A DNA stretch of 64,000 nt from an uncultured Bacteroidota bacterium (GCA_937928385.1 CALEZD010000042.1:1-64000), one strand, 5' to 3'. Positions 19,101-28,384 are shown, numbered from the stretch's first letter. The notes: generated by a model from the sequence alone, not told the origin. Numbers and translations are program-made.

Positions 19101-20960
19101 ACGATAGGAGATTTGCATGTAGACCTGCTGGAGGCGTCAGCCAATGAGATAGATACACGCATCACGCTCAACGGAAACGGCAATGACCTTGTGATTACCG
19201 GCTCTTATTACCCTGAGCCGCAAAATGGCAACAACTTTGATTTGCAGATGGATGTCCACTCGCTGAACATGCAAGCAGCGGAAGGCCTGGCAGCCGGGCA
19301 ACTCAGGAACAGTTCAGGTAAGTTAAGTGGTGATATAGACATAACGGGTACTATTGAGCAACCTAAGTTAAACGGCGAATTACGTACGGACCAGGTAAAA
19401 ACAACCATTGTACAATTGGGTGCTGCATTCACCATGCGTAACGAAGTCATAAGTTTTTCAGGAGATAAGATATCTTTCAACAATTTCACCTTAGAGGACA
19501 ATACGGGCAATACCGGTATACTGAATGGAGACGTGAGCATAAAGTCACTCAGCAAACCAAGTCTTGATATTAATTTTAAAGCGGACCACTGGCAGGTGCT
19601 GAATTCTACGTCCAGGCAAAATGATTTGTTTTACGGTGAACTATTTATCAGTAGTAATATAGATATTACCGGTCCCGCGGCGGCACCATCAGTCGAGGGT
19701 CTGCTGACCATACACGATAGTACAGATTTCACCATCAATATACCCGAGGATGAACCCGGTGTGGAAGAACGTGAGGGCGTAATAGAATTTGTAGATAAAA
19801 GCGCTCCTGAAGGTTTTCAAAGGCCGGTTAAGAAAGACGAATCGGAAGCCATGGCGATACAAACAGGTGCAGACCTGAATCTGAATATCGCCATCGAAGA
19901 TGACGCCAGGTTCAATGTAGTAATAGACCCTGCAAGTGGTGATATGTTAAGCGTAAAAGGAGAGGCTAACCTGAACACACAAATCAATCCTGATGGCACG
20001 ATAGGCCTGGCAGGCGTATATACGCTGAAGGATGGCTTTTACGAACTGAACTATTCGCTGGTTAAGAGGAAATTCAAAATAAAAGAAGGCAGCGAAATCA
20101 AGTTTGCCGGCGACCCGCTTAAAGCGGAAGTAGACATCACTGCCGAATATACTGCCAATATCCCTCCTTATGAATTGGTGCAAAATGAAATAGACGAGCA
20201 AAATTCTATTTATTATAAACAACGGTTGCCGTTCAGTGTGGTACTGAAACTCTCAGGTGAAATATTAGAGCCTGAGGTGGCATTTGATATTACTTTGCCA
20301 ACTGAAAAAAACTATCGTGCTAATTCGGAGGTAATTCCCATAGTACAGGGCAAACTGCAGCAAATGCGCAACAACCCGTCTGAGATGAATAAACAGGTGT
20401 TTGCCGCTTTGGTGCTCAACAAATTTATTGCCCCGGACCCCTTGGAATCTATGGGTGGTACCAGTACAGAATATGTGGTACGCCAGAGTGCCAGCCGCTT
20501 CCTCAGCGCACAACTCAATAGGCTGTCTGATGAATTGGTGAAAGGACTGGATGTGAACGTAGATCTGCAAAGCACAGAAGATTATACTACCGGGGCAAAA
20601 CGTAACAGGACAGATCTGAACCTCTCTGCTACCAAACAACTATTTGACGAGCGGTTGAGTGTAACAGTAGGCAATAACTTTGAACTGGAAGGGGCGGAAG
20701 AAGGAAATAACAACAACAGCAACCTGATACCCGGTAACCTGGCAGTAGATTATAAATTATCTACCGACGGGCGCTACCTCATCAGGATATTCAGGAGAAG
20801 GGATAATATCAATATAGTAGAGGGCGTATCCGTAGAGACGGGCGTTAGCTTTGTTATTACATTAGATTACAATCGCTTCCGCAATATCTTCAGGGGAAAG
20901 AAAAGAGAACAGGAAGAAGCGGAAAAAGAAAAAACTGACGAATCTCAGGGAACATATTAG
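16188..20960 (+). CDS. tamB: Translocation and assembly module protein TamB
   Basis: A 1590-residue AsmA/TamB-like protein. An N-terminal membrane anchor (KKFLKISLYVLGSIILLVVL) is followed by a very long repetitive beta-strand region, as in bridge-like lipid-transport proteins of the Gram-negative envelope. The C-terminal DUF490 domain is at about 1150-1500 (LKDGFYELNYSLVKRKFKIK, PPYELVQNEIDEQNSIYYKQ). TamB spans the periplasm and works with an outer-membrane Omp85 partner, here tamL 8 bases downstream, in outer-membrane protein and/or phospholipid homeostasis. The chosen start is a TTG at 16188, because the anchor begins there and the first later Met would remove it. No strong ribosome-binding site is visible. 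The tail is charged (KREQEEAEKEKTDESQ). Confidence 0.9.
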   Translation: MKKFLKISLYVLGSIILLVVLLFLFINSKWGQDIIRDKAVSFLKDKLKTEVQVGELRLSLPYWIELKDVLVMDRAHDTLASIGRLRVDIAMLKLISGEIEIENLELENTYANLYRNYPDTTFNFDFIAQSFSSDSPKEPKAKKDTTTTIDIDVEKIAFKNIRFNFLDYSGGVQFRIALDTLGLKGRKTDISKLAFTVDDVLIAGVTSSVKIDTSIIPPSGDTTSGALPVIYAGRLQLKDINFSFDDLQQPHQEEGIDYVHLDLKDVALDAENAYYTIDSTSGIINHLAAKEKSGVDLRKFKSSFAYYAHGAYLHDLYLETANSIVRDNLEIHYSSIKSLKEQLGEMELHINLGKTVVGVKDILIFAPDLRSQELFRQNSNEQLQLTTAINGKLKSLNIDDFYLSGLDGTVVDMSGQLNGLPDANKINYDFLIAEIRSTEKDIMAFIPEDVVASVDLPEHFSLTGQISGTTLDYNPDIALVSTDGSATVKGYLHMSGGTGNEKYKLYVTTDKLNIGKILRQDSVLGRITANINAQGSSFDVKRMNTVLKGDISSLWAMGYNYTNIQLDGSIQKQQAILELLSADPNADFNLNAAADLSGEYPTLTGRLEADSINLYALKLAGEELGLTTNIDFNFPYLNPDYPYGDVVISATGVYTKDDRYFMDTLLVSAKSSPDTGQHIDINADFIFASITGNIPLTKSGALIQQQINKYNPLQARDTTAPDTSESSMAGYTLALDATITDRPLLRTLLPSLEYLQPTTLQASISQDSLNVYASIPGLGYSDMLVDSAVLAINNTSPHRIAYNLSLQSFSQGTTQLWYPNISGGMDSSNITARAVVKDLEKKDRYVVNAILDMDSSQQTISLQEGLMLNYRNWTVSPGNKIVIDDSGLYADNFKLSHNDGAIALQSERQEPNAPLDITIKNFLISDIVQVIQQDSLVANGLLNSNIKVTNLSGNIAATGKLTVDHLSITGDTIGDLHVDLLEASANEIDTRITLNGNGNDLVITGSYYPEPQNGNNFDLQMDVHSLNMQAAEGLAAGQLRNSSGKLSGDIDITGTIEQPKLNGELRTDQVKTTIVQLGAAFTMRNEVISFSGDKISFNNFTLEDNTGNTGILNGDVSIKSLSKPSLDINFKADHWQVLNSTSRQNDLFYGELFISSNIDITGPAAAPSVEGLLTIHDSTDFTINIPEDEPGVEEREGVIEFVDKSAPEGFQRPVKKDESEAMAIQTGADLNLNIAIEDDARFNVVIDPASGDMLSVKGEANLNTQINPDGTIGLAGVYTLKDGFYELNYSLVKRKFKIKEGSEIKFAGDPLKAEVDITAEYTANIPPYELVQNEIDEQNSIYYKQRLPFSVVLKLSGEILEPEVAFDITLPTEKNYRANSEVIPIVQGKLQQMRNNPSEMNKQVFAALVLNKFIAPDPLESMGGTSTEYVVRQSASRFLSAQLNRLSDELVKGLDVNVDLQSTEDYTTGAKRNRTDLNLSATKQLFDERLSVTVGNNFELEGAEEGNNNNSNLIPGNLAVDYKLSTDGRYLIRIFRRRDNINIVEGVSVETGVSFVITLDYNRFRNIFRGKKREQEEAEKEKTDESQGTY

Positions 20961-20968
20961 TAACGTAA

Positions 20969-23287
20969 ATGCTAAAAAGTAAAATCACATCTTATATATT
21001 ATGCTTGCTGCTCGGGTGGGTAGTGCTTGTTGTGGGTACAGGCTGCAGCAATACAAAATTTTTGGCCGAGGGAGAGTCACTATTTGTAAAACCGGAAGTA
21101 CATTTTAATAATCACAAAGCTGCCAGGAGGGAAGAAAAAGCACTAAAGCAGGATATGGAAGATGCAGTGCGCCCGGCACCCAACAGAAAGCTGCTGGGCA
21201 TGCGCCTGAAGCTGGCAGTATATAACAGGGTAGATACCCCAAAAAAAGAAAAAGGATTAAGAAACTGGCTGAAATATAAAGTTGGAGAACCGCCTGTATT
21301 AATGAGTGATGTTGACATATCTTATAACAGGAAAGTATTGGTGAGCATTCTTGAAAACCATGGTTTCTTTCAGCCCGATGTGAAAGTATCTACAGATACC
21401 AGAAAACAGAAATCAAAAATACGCTTTGAAATACTAACCGGGGAACAATACAAAATTAAAGCTGTGTATTTTCCGGATTCAGCAGCAAGCCTGTTGAACA
21501 GGGAAATATTTTCACTCAACGAAAACACACTGCTAAAACCCGGAGACCCCTATAATTTTGAAGCAATAAAAGGTGAGCGTGAACGCATTAATGCTCACCT
21601 GAAAAACAAAGGATACTATTTTTTCGTGCCTGATTATCTGATAGTACATATTGACACAACAGTGGGCAACAGGGAAGTAGAAATGGACCTGCTGGTAAAA
21701 GAAGGATTGCCATATAAAGCAACCAGGCAATATTATATCAACAAAATATACATCAACCCCGCCTACATAACCAATAGCAAGCAGAACAAACAGGATGTTT
21801 CAGACACACTGAATTATGAAAACAGGTATAATATAATTGGCAAAACAAAACTATACAAGCCGTCGATATTTAAAATACCTATGCAGTTCTCTCCGGCCGA
21901 AAGATATAGCAGGGAGGACCAGGTAGCATCCGTAAGCAAACTGGTGAACATGGGAACTTTCAAGTTTGTAAAAAATGAGTTTATAGAGTTGCCGGGAGAA
22001 GGTGCATACATGGACGTTGTCTACGAATTAACACCCTATCCTAAAAAATCGTTGCAACTTGAAGTGGGTGCAATTACTAAAAACGATAGCCGTGCAGGCT
22101 CCCAGGTAAATATCAGTTGGCGCAACAGGAATACTTTCCGTGGGGCGGAATTGTTTACTGTCAAAGGGTCGGCGGGTTTCGAGACACAGTACAGCGGGGT
22201 AGTACGCAGGCCTAATACTTACCAGTTCGGCATAGAGCCCAGCCTTACCTTTCCCCGCTTCCTCGTACCTTTTATAGATGTCCCTTCCTCCAGCAAGTAT
22301 GTGCCTAAAACAATTATCACTACCGGCTACGACCTGATGATACGCAACACACTGTTCAGGCTGCACACATTCAGGGCGGGATATGGGTTTAGCTGGAAAG
22401 AAGATGCACGTAAAGAGCATGAGTTTTTCCCGTTTAATATCACGTACGTAAGAGCAGATACGCTGAATAAGGACAGTATTTCACAGATTAATTTCAGTAA
22501 CCTGCTGTTTAATGGTATTATCATAGGCCCACGTTATACCTATACATTCAATACCCGGGGTACAGGCACCATACACAAACACGACTTTTATTTCACAGGC
22601 GAGATAGACCTATCCGGCAATATACTGGGCTGGGCCCAGGGCACTTCGCTCAACGAAGCTCCTAAAACACTATTAGGCTCGGTATATGCGCAATATGCAA
22701 AGTTCACTACTGAACTCAGGCATTACAACAACTATGGTGTAACTAAACACGCTATATGGGCCAACAGGTTGTTGGTGGGATATGGCATCCCTTATGGTAA
22801 TTCAGCTACACTGCCCAACATCAAACAATACTTCAGCGGAGGCAATAGCAGCTTGCGTGGCTTCAGATCAAGGCTGGTGGGGCCTGGTACATTCAATGAA
22901 CAGTACGAAACAGGCAACATTACCTTTATAGAAACCAACGGCGATATAAAACTGGAACTAAACACGGAATTGCGCACAAAGATTATCAACTTCTTTCATG
23001 GCGCTGTGTTTATAGATGCCGGTAATATCTGGACGTACAGGGACAACCCGAATTTCCCCGGCGGTAAGTTTTCATCGACGTTTTTGAAAGAGATAGCTAT
23101 AAGCGGTGGCGCAGGTCTCAGGCTCGATTTCAATATATTGGTGCTCAGGCTCGATGCGGGTATTCCGTTGCGTAAACCCTGGCTGCCCGAAGATAGTCGC
23201 TGGGTATTCAACGATATACGCCTGGGAGACCCGGTATGGCGCAGGCAGAACCTGATATTTAACCTCGCTATCGGCTATCCTTTCTAA
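20969..23287 (+). CDS. tamL: TamL, lipoprotein-type TamA/BamA family outer membrane protein
   Basis: A 772-residue Omp85-superfamily protein. The N-terminus is a lipoprotein signal with lipobox VGTGC (Cys26), the feature that separates Bacteroidota TamL from proteobacterial TamA. POTRA-like regions occupy roughly residues 100-340 and the C-terminal 400 residues form the beta-barrel (NTFRGAELFTVKGSAGF; GNSSLRGFRSRLVGPG with the RGF lid-lock motif), ending in aromatic F as for Omp85 barrels. It follows tamB by 8 bases and overlaps the convergent gene at 23284 by 4 bases. Together with TamB it should contribute to outer-membrane assembly. BamA itself is not in this window, so a BamA-like role is less likely given the tamB partner. 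Confidence 0.9.
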   Translation: MLKSKITSYILCLLLGWVVLVVGTGCSNTKFLAEGESLFVKPEVHFNNHKAARREEKALKQDMEDAVRPAPNRKLLGMRLKLAVYNRVDTPKKEKGLRNWLKYKVGEPPVLMSDVDISYNRKVLVSILENHGFFQPDVKVSTDTRKQKSKIRFEILTGEQYKIKAVYFPDSAASLLNREIFSLNENTLLKPGDPYNFEAIKGERERINAHLKNKGYYFFVPDYLIVHIDTTVGNREVEMDLLVKEGLPYKATRQYYINKIYINPAYITNSKQNKQDVSDTLNYENRYNIIGKTKLYKPSIFKIPMQFSPAERYSREDQVASVSKLVNMGTFKFVKNEFIELPGEGAYMDVVYELTPYPKKSLQLEVGAITKNDSRAGSQVNISWRNRNTFRGAELFTVKGSAGFETQYSGVVRRPNTYQFGIEPSLTFPRFLVPFIDVPSSSKYVPKTIITTGYDLMIRNTLFRLHTFRAGYGFSWKEDARKEHEFFPFNITYVRADTLNKDSISQINFSNLLFNGIIIGPRYTYTFNTRGTGTIHKHDFYFTGEIDLSGNILGWAQGTSLNEAPKTLLGSVYAQYAKFTTELRHYNNYGVTKHAIWANRLLVGYGIPYGNSATLPNIKQYFSGGNSSLRGFRSRLVGPGTFNEQYETGNITFIETNGDIKLELNTELRTKIINFFHGAVFIDAGNIWTYRDNPNFPGGKFSSTFLKEIAISGGAGLRLDFNILVLRLDAGIPLRKPWLPEDSRWVFNDIRLGDPVWRRQNLIFNLAIGYPF

Positions 23288-23469
23288 GGTTGTGGCTTAT
23301 CCCTAGTGGCGCGTATCAGCCCTATACCTGAAAAGAAGAAGATGGCACCCAATATGCCATATATAGCCAATTGCCGGTAATTGCCCCCTTCCGCAAACAG
23401 CACTGCTGCATATATCAGCCCCCCAACGCCTAATAAGGTAAGTATTACGCCAAATATCCTTTTTTCCAT
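23284..23469 (-). CDS. Small two-helix membrane protein
   Basis: A 61-residue protein with two membrane helices (about 5-26 and 34-53: FGVILTLLGVGGLIYAAVLF; LAIYGILGAIFFFSGIGLIR) joined by a short polar turn. No family name is recognised. Its stop overlaps the end of tamL by 4 bases in convergent orientation. It is downstream of the GT2/DUF4199/dihydroorotase-like/BatA-like minus-strand group, 69 bases after GT2, and may be co-transcribed. Function unknown. Confidence 0.7.
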   Translation of the reverse strand: MEKRIFGVILTLLGVGGLIYAAVLFAEGGNYRQLAIYGILGAIFFFSGIGLIRATRDKPQP

Positions 23470-23538
23470 GTCCTGTATGATTATCGTTAATACAATAACA
23501 CAGGTACAGGGCTAATTGTTACAATAAAATTGTGCTGA

Positions 23539-24495
23539 TTACTCTTCAATGCCCACTTTCCTTTCCACTAAGTAGTGATTCCTGTCGGCGGCGGAGCGGG
23601 ATACCAACTCTGCCAGGAAGCCGGCGAGGAAGAATTGGGTACCCAGTATCATGGTTACCAGCGAGAGGTAGAACGTCACCCTGTTGGTCAAACCGTATTC
23701 GGCACCGTCAGTTAAACGCTGTATCACTAAGTAACACACCATGATAAATCCCAGCATAAACATAACAGTACCTAAAGTACCAAACAGGTGCATGGGTTTT
23801 TTACCAAAACGGCTGATAAACTGCACAGACAATAAATCGAGGAAACCATTGATAAAACGCTCCCAGCCAAACTTGGATACCCCGTACTTGCGCGGGCGGT
23901 GCTGCACTACTTTCTCGCCTATCTTGCGGAAGCCCGCTGCCTTGGCCAGCACGGGAATAAAACGGTGCATTTCGCCATATACCTCTACGGTCTTTACTAC
24001 ACTGCGTTTATATGCCTTTAGCCCACAGTTCATGTCATGCAGCTTAATGCCTGATATGCGGCGGTTGACGGAGTTATATAATTTAGACGGCAGGTTTTTA
24101 GTAACTGCATTGTCATAGCGTACTTTCTTCCAACCGCTCACCAGGTCGAAGCCATCAGCCGTTACCATGCGGTACATTTCAGGTATCTCGTCGGGGCTGT
24201 CCTGCAGGTCGGCATCCATGGTAAATACCACATTGCCTTTCGCTGCTTTAAAACCTTCGTTCAGCGCAGCGCTCTTGCCATAATTGCGTTGAAACTTAAT
24301 GCCCTTTATACGCGGATTTTGTTCAGTGAGTTTTAACACCTCCTGCCAGCTGTTATCTGTACTTCCATCGTCCACCATTATCACCTCGTAGCTATAGCCA
24401 TGGTCGGTACATACTTTCTCTATCCACTCTGCCAGTTCCGGCAAAGATTCTTCTTCATTATACAGTGGTACTACTATGCTTATATCGGTATGCAT
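23539..24495 (-). CDS. GT2 family glycosyltransferase with membrane tail
   Basis: A 318-residue family 2 glycosyltransferase of the dolichyl-phosphate-mannose synthase/GtrB/DPMS-like group. The GT-A catalytic domain (about 1-225) has ISIVVPLYNEEESLPEL, VDDGSTDNSW and the metal-binding DxD in FTMDADLQDSPDEIP; two C-terminal membrane helices (about 232-262 and 272-300) follow. Such enzymes usually transfer a sugar from a nucleotide donor to undecaprenyl phosphate for envelope glycan modification. The start overlaps the DUF4199 stop by 1 base, so translation is coupled. Its donor and acceptor cannot be named. Confidence 0.9.
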   Translation of the reverse strand: MHTDISIVVPLYNEEESLPELAEWIEKVCTDHGYSYEVIMVDDGSTDNSWQEVLKLTEQNPRIKGIKFQRNYGKSAALNEGFKAAKGNVVFTMDADLQDSPDEIPEMYRMVTADGFDLVSGWKKVRYDNAVTKNLPSKLYNSVNRRISGIKLHDMNCGLKAYKRSVVKTVEVYGEMHRFIPVLAKAAGFRKIGEKVVQHRPRKYGVSKFGWERFINGFLDLLSVQFISRFGKKPMHLFGTLGTVMFMLGFIMVCYLVIQRLTDGAEYGLTNRVTFYLSLVTMILGTQFFLAGFLAELVSRSAADRNHYLVERKVGIEE

Positions 24496-25046
24496 TATCC
24501 TTGCAGGTGTTCAGGTTTGTTTCTTTTTACTACGGCGGCTATTATAAATCCGAACAGGCTGTATAGGATGATTGAAAATAAAGCGCCCATTAATTTGCCG
24601 CTGAAACTCTTTTGTTTTTCTATTGATTCCTCCGCTTTTGCTGCTGCAAGCTCGCTTGCTTCTTCATCACCGCCTAATTGCATAACCATGTTCTCCGACA
24701 TTTCCCGGCTCTTATCATAATACTCAGGGTCAATCCATGTCGTATATACAGTCGCGTATAACTGAGATACAATAACGATGATGAGAATAGATACAAACAC
24801 TGCTGAGAATGCCTCTTTGAAAGTGATGAATCCACCCATCGCCTTCCGTTGCTGCATGGCCATAGCCCCAAGCAATAACATAGTAAGTATAAACGAAAAT
24901 ACTCCAAAGCCCATTGTGCCCCACATACCTGCAGTTGTCATCATAAACATACTGTATATGGTAAACAGCAATATCGAAACAATGCTAATGATAATGCCCC
25001 ACCTGAATGGTATGGTAAACCTGTTAAATGATGCGTTGTTTTCCAT
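24495..25046 (-). CDS. DUF4199 family membrane protein
   Basis: A 183-residue protein with four membrane helices (about 13-35, 42-62, 78-98 and 150-172) and a charged soluble loop between helices 3 and 4 (MSENMVMQLGGDEEASELAA). This matches DUF4199, a Bacteroidota family of unknown function. It is 2 bases downstream of the dihydroorotase-like gene and overlaps the GT2 start by 1 base, so it is clearly part of the minus-strand operon. Family assignment is from layout and context; role unknown. Confidence 0.85.
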   Translation of the reverse strand: MENNASFNRFTIPFRWGIIISIVSILLFTIYSMFMMTTAGMWGTMGFGVFSFILTMLLLGAMAMQQRKAMGGFITFKEAFSAVFVSILIIVIVSQLYATVYTTWIDPEYYDKSREMSENMVMQLGGDEEASELAAAKAEESIEKQKSFSGKLMGALFSIILYSLFGFIIAAVVKRNKPEHLQG

Positions 25047-25048
25047 AA

Positions 25049-26341
25049 TTATTGATTTATATGATAGTTGTTATTATTAATAATGCCTGCTACCCTACCC
25101 GGCAGTTCTTGTTCTAAGTACGGGTTGTTCTTTGACAATGAAACCATACGGGTGGGTGTATAGCTGCCTGCTGTTGTAAATATAGTCAGTTTTGCTACAC
25201 TGCCTTTGGCTATGGTTGCCGCCGGCATGTTAAATATTTCCCTGGCACGGGTAGAGAAAGCTTCGGTTATCCTGTTGAGGTCTGCCTTGTCGCCCAGTGC
25301 TTGCAGCACTATGTTGAAGGCCAGCTCCTGTATATTCATACCCGGCGAGGCGTATTCAAATTCCCGGGCTTTGGCATCCCACTCGTGCGGGCGGTGGTGC
25401 GATGTAATACAGTCTATCGTTCCATCGTTCAATCCCTTGATAAGTGCCTGCCTGTCCTTCTCGCTGCGCAGCGGCGGCGATACTTTATACATACTGCTGT
25501 AACCGTTCAAAACCTCATCAGTCAGCGCCAGGTGGTAAGGGGTAACGGAACAAGTTACGTTCAGTTTTTCTCTTTTTGCCTTGCGTATCATATCTACACC
25601 TGCTGCGGTGGATACACCTGTAAAGTGTAACCTTGAACCGGTATATCTCAACAATTGCAAATCACGGTTGATGATGATGGTTTCCGCTTCCGGTGGAATG
25701 CCCGGCATACCCAGCCGTGTAGAGGCTATACCTTCGTGCATCAGTCCGGTAGTGGCGATAGATGCGTCTTCAGGTATCTGTATCAACGTGCCATTGAAGG
25801 CTTTGATATATTCCAATGCTTTCAGCATTAGCCCGGCGTTCTGCACAGGCTTCCAGCCGTCGGAAAATGCAATAGCGCCGTGCGCCTGCATATCCATCAT
25901 CTCGGCCAGGCTTTTGCCTTCTATATTTTGCGATATAGCCCCCAGCGGGTGCAGGCTCACTGCATGGCCAGAGGCCTTCTTCAGTATAAATTCTATGATA
26001 GACTTGGTGCTGACAACCGGCTCTGTGTTTGGTGCCAGGAATACATCTGTAAACCCGCCTTGGGCTGCCGCCGCCAGTCCCGATTTAATTGTTTCTTTCT
26101 GCTCATGGCCTGGCTCTGCATAGTCTGCCAGTATATCTACCCAGCCAGGGCTTACATATACTATCCCCTTTCCCGATGCATATACCTTTTTGCCATCTGT
26201 CTCAATAGTTGTTTCCCCCGTTTTTTTGGCCGATACTGCCACCTTGCTGATGATACCATCTTTAATAGTAATATCAACAACCTTATTATGGAATTCCGAA
26301 GCGGGGTCGGACACTTTAGCCTGTCTGATGTGCAATTGCAT
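25049..26341 (-). CDS. Dihydroorotase-like amidohydrolase, probably non-catalytic
   Basis: A 430-residue amidohydrolase-fold protein of the dihydroorotase/PyrC group. The fold motifs are recognisable, but metal and catalytic residues are replaced. The usual DxHxH is VDILADYAEPG with both His lost; the HVST motif reads LHFTGVST with His replaced by Gly; the DHAPH motif reads SHHRPH with the catalytic Asp changed. Active dihydroorotase closes carbamoyl-aspartate to dihydroorotate. A degenerate paralogue, like the PyrC-prime (PyrX) subunit that supports aspartate transcarbamoylase in Pseudomonas, is more likely. It sits between the BatA-like gene (6 bases upstream) and DUF4199. Automatic annotation would probably call it active pyrC, which the residues contradict. 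Confidence 0.85.
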   Translation of the reverse strand: MQLHIRQAKVSDPASEFHNKVVDITIKDGIISKVAVSAKKTGETTIETDGKKVYASGKGIVYVSPGWVDILADYAEPGHEQKETIKSGLAAAAQGGFTDVFLAPNTEPVVSTKSIIEFILKKASGHAVSLHPLGAISQNIEGKSLAEMMDMQAHGAIAFSDGWKPVQNAGLMLKALEYIKAFNGTLIQIPEDASIATTGLMHEGIASTRLGMPGIPPEAETIIINRDLQLLRYTGSRLHFTGVSTAAGVDMIRKAKREKLNVTCSVTPYHLALTDEVLNGYSSMYKVSPPLRSEKDRQALIKGLNDGTIDCITSHHRPHEWDAKAREFEYASPGMNIQELAFNIVLQALGDKADLNRITEAFSTRAREIFNMPAATIAKGSVAKLTIFTTAGSYTPTRMVSLSKNNPYLEQELPGRVAGIINNNNYHINQ

Positions 26342-26347
26342 AAATGG

Positions 26348-28384
26348 CTATTCTGTAGCAGCAGTTGGTTTGCGAAGACTGCCCGCCAGAACAAATGTTT
26401 CGGCAGCCAGCATTAACAGGGCTAAAATAACACAAACTTTCCAAAGCGGGAAACCTCCCCAGTTGCTGCGACCGCCTTTACTGCTTATTTCATCGGCGCT
26501 TACCACCTGTACGTCTATACCCGTCCATATATCTTCAAGGTTGCTGACATCGGCTATGGCCAGTCGAGATTCCGCGCGGTTGGTGTTTATAGCCACAATA
26601 GTAGTGTCGTTGCCGGGGGCTGCCAGGGTGTAGAAACCCGGTGCTGCCACCACCTCATCTACAAACACATGCAGGCCTGCCCCATAAGACCGCTGAGGTG
26701 GAATAGCTTCTTGCCCGCTGTGGTACAGCTTTATCATATTACGCTCACTGGCATTGTTCAGGGGAATATAGGCAGGTTGCCTGCTGCCGAGGGTAAGCGC
26801 ATATACGTTACCGCCCTTCGACTGCACCGCCATCTGGTACAGGAACGGCGCGAAAAAATAACCCGATGGGAAATTGCCCGACTGCAGATCTATACCTGTA
26901 GATAAGATATATAACTGCCCTGTGTACGGGCTGTATTGTGCAAACATGGGGTCGCCATTGCGGAAGCTGAGTATGGACTGCCTGTTAGCGGTCAGCCCCG
27001 ACTGTAACACATAATGCCAGTTAGCTACTGGTAACTGAACATTTTCAGGTACAGACTCAAACAAATCGCGGACGAGGGTGCTGCCCTGCTGCAATGTAGT
27101 AGCTGCCTGTGTAGCCGTATCTATACCCGATATGGAAATATCACTGATTTCCTTCAACCCCTCGTTGAGGGCAGCGTAATTGCCTGTTCTGCCGGGGAAG
27201 ATGCAAACCGTTTGCCCCAGTTGCTGTGCTTTGGCCAGTTGCTTACCCAACTCGCTGCTGATACTGGTACAGCCGTTTACGATTACAAGGTTGTATTCAG
27301 TCCAGTCAGCGGGGGGATTGTTGATACTCACATTGTTCAGTCTGAAACCATTGTAGGCCCTGAAGGCCGCCTGTATATACGGACTGGGCGCTCCTTCGTT
27401 CAGCGCCAGTACCGACAGGTTGGGCGTACTGCGTGCCGTTATGCGGAATGTATCATCAAAACGAACCGATTCATCGCCTATTACCAGCTCTATCTGCTGC
27501 CAGGCTGCATCATTCACCCTGAAGTTGATGGTATCAATACTTTCCTTGTCTTCATTAAAGTTGAGTGTCGCCGCACTCTTTACCTGGCCGTTCACCAGCA
27601 GGTTCAGCACCGGGTCTTGTTCAGGCGCATCGCCATACAGGCGGGTACGCACTATCAGTTCATTGCTCTCACCCGCCTGCACTACGGGGTTGGTCATCCA
27701 GGCAGTATCTATATATACATTGGCGATTTTGTTCCCTGTAAAAGGTATGGCATACACCGTAACATTATCCATCGCCTCAGGCGGGTTGCCCACTGCGCTC
27801 TGCTGAAAGTCAGAATAATAATACAGATCAGCAGCAGGTACAGCTTCCGTTTCGGTAATGCTGCCCAGCAGGGACAGTACCTGCCTTGCCTCTTTGGGTG
27901 ATGAAGAAATATCAATAGCGCCCAGCTCTGTCAATACCTGCTCGGCAGGCATAGGGCGGTAGCTTACGGGGCGGTCGTTGGTCAGCAGTACAAACTTAGT
28001 ACCCGGGGCTGCATTGCGTACCTGCCTGCGGGCGGTTTCTTTGGCTATATCTACCAGGCGCTGCGATTCCTTCTTCAGGCTCATGCTGCCCGAGTTGTCA
28101 ATATATATAGCCTGCAGGCGGTTACCGGTATCCTTCTTATCGGCCCCGGCAAAGTAGGGTTGCGCAAACGCCAGTACCAGCAGCAGCAGGAAGAGCAGCC
28201 TGAGTGCCAGCAGCCATTTGTAGCGCAGTTGCGATTGTTTTTGCGAGCGTAGCTGTATATTCTTCAGGAAGCGTGTGTGCGGAAAATACACCGTCTTGTA
28301 CCTGCGCAGGTTGAAGAGGTGTATGAGCACAGGTATGGCCAAAGCCAACCCCGCCAGCAGAAATAATGGATATATAAAGCTCAC
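26348..28384 (-). CDS. BatA-like membrane protein with degenerate VWA domain
   Basis: A 678-residue protein beginning with the BatA-type N-terminal double membrane segment (FIYPLFLLAGLALAIPVLIH and YKWLLALRLLFLLLLVLAFA, about residues 2-78). A von Willebrand factor A-like region follows with a MIDAS-like motif IYIDNSGSMS (DxSxS, about 92-101). The C-terminus has another membrane helix (about 645-665). Most of the middle is periplasmic. Bat proteins of Bacteroidota are associated with stress tolerance and envelope functions, though their mechanism is not settled. It heads the minus-strand operon and is divergent from the GT39-like gene. The partner AAA MoxR ATPase and other bat genes are not in the window. 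Confidence 0.85.
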   Translation of the reverse strand: MSFIYPLFLLAGLALAIPVLIHLFNLRRYKTVYFPHTRFLKNIQLRSQKQSQLRYKWLLALRLLFLLLLVLAFAQPYFAGADKKDTGNRLQAIYIDNSGSMSLKKESQRLVDIAKETARRQVRNAAPGTKFVLLTNDRPVSYRPMPAEQVLTELGAIDISSSPKEARQVLSLLGSITETEAVPAADLYYYSDFQQSAVGNPPEAMDNVTVYAIPFTGNKIANVYIDTAWMTNPVVQAGESNELIVRTRLYGDAPEQDPVLNLLVNGQVKSAATLNFNEDKESIDTINFRVNDAAWQQIELVIGDESVRFDDTFRITARSTPNLSVLALNEGAPSPYIQAAFRAYNGFRLNNVSINNPPADWTEYNLVIVNGCTSISSELGKQLAKAQQLGQTVCIFPGRTGNYAALNEGLKEISDISISGIDTATQAATTLQQGSTLVRDLFESVPENVQLPVANWHYVLQSGLTANRQSILSFRNGDPMFAQYSPYTGQLYILSTGIDLQSGNFPSGYFFAPFLYQMAVQSKGGNVYALTLGSRQPAYIPLNNASERNMIKLYHSGQEAIPPQRSYGAGLHVFVDEVVAAPGFYTLAAPGNDTTIVAINTNRAESRLAIADVSNLEDIWTGIDVQVVSADEISSKGGRSNWGGFPLWKVCVILALLMLAAETFVLAGSLRKPTAATE

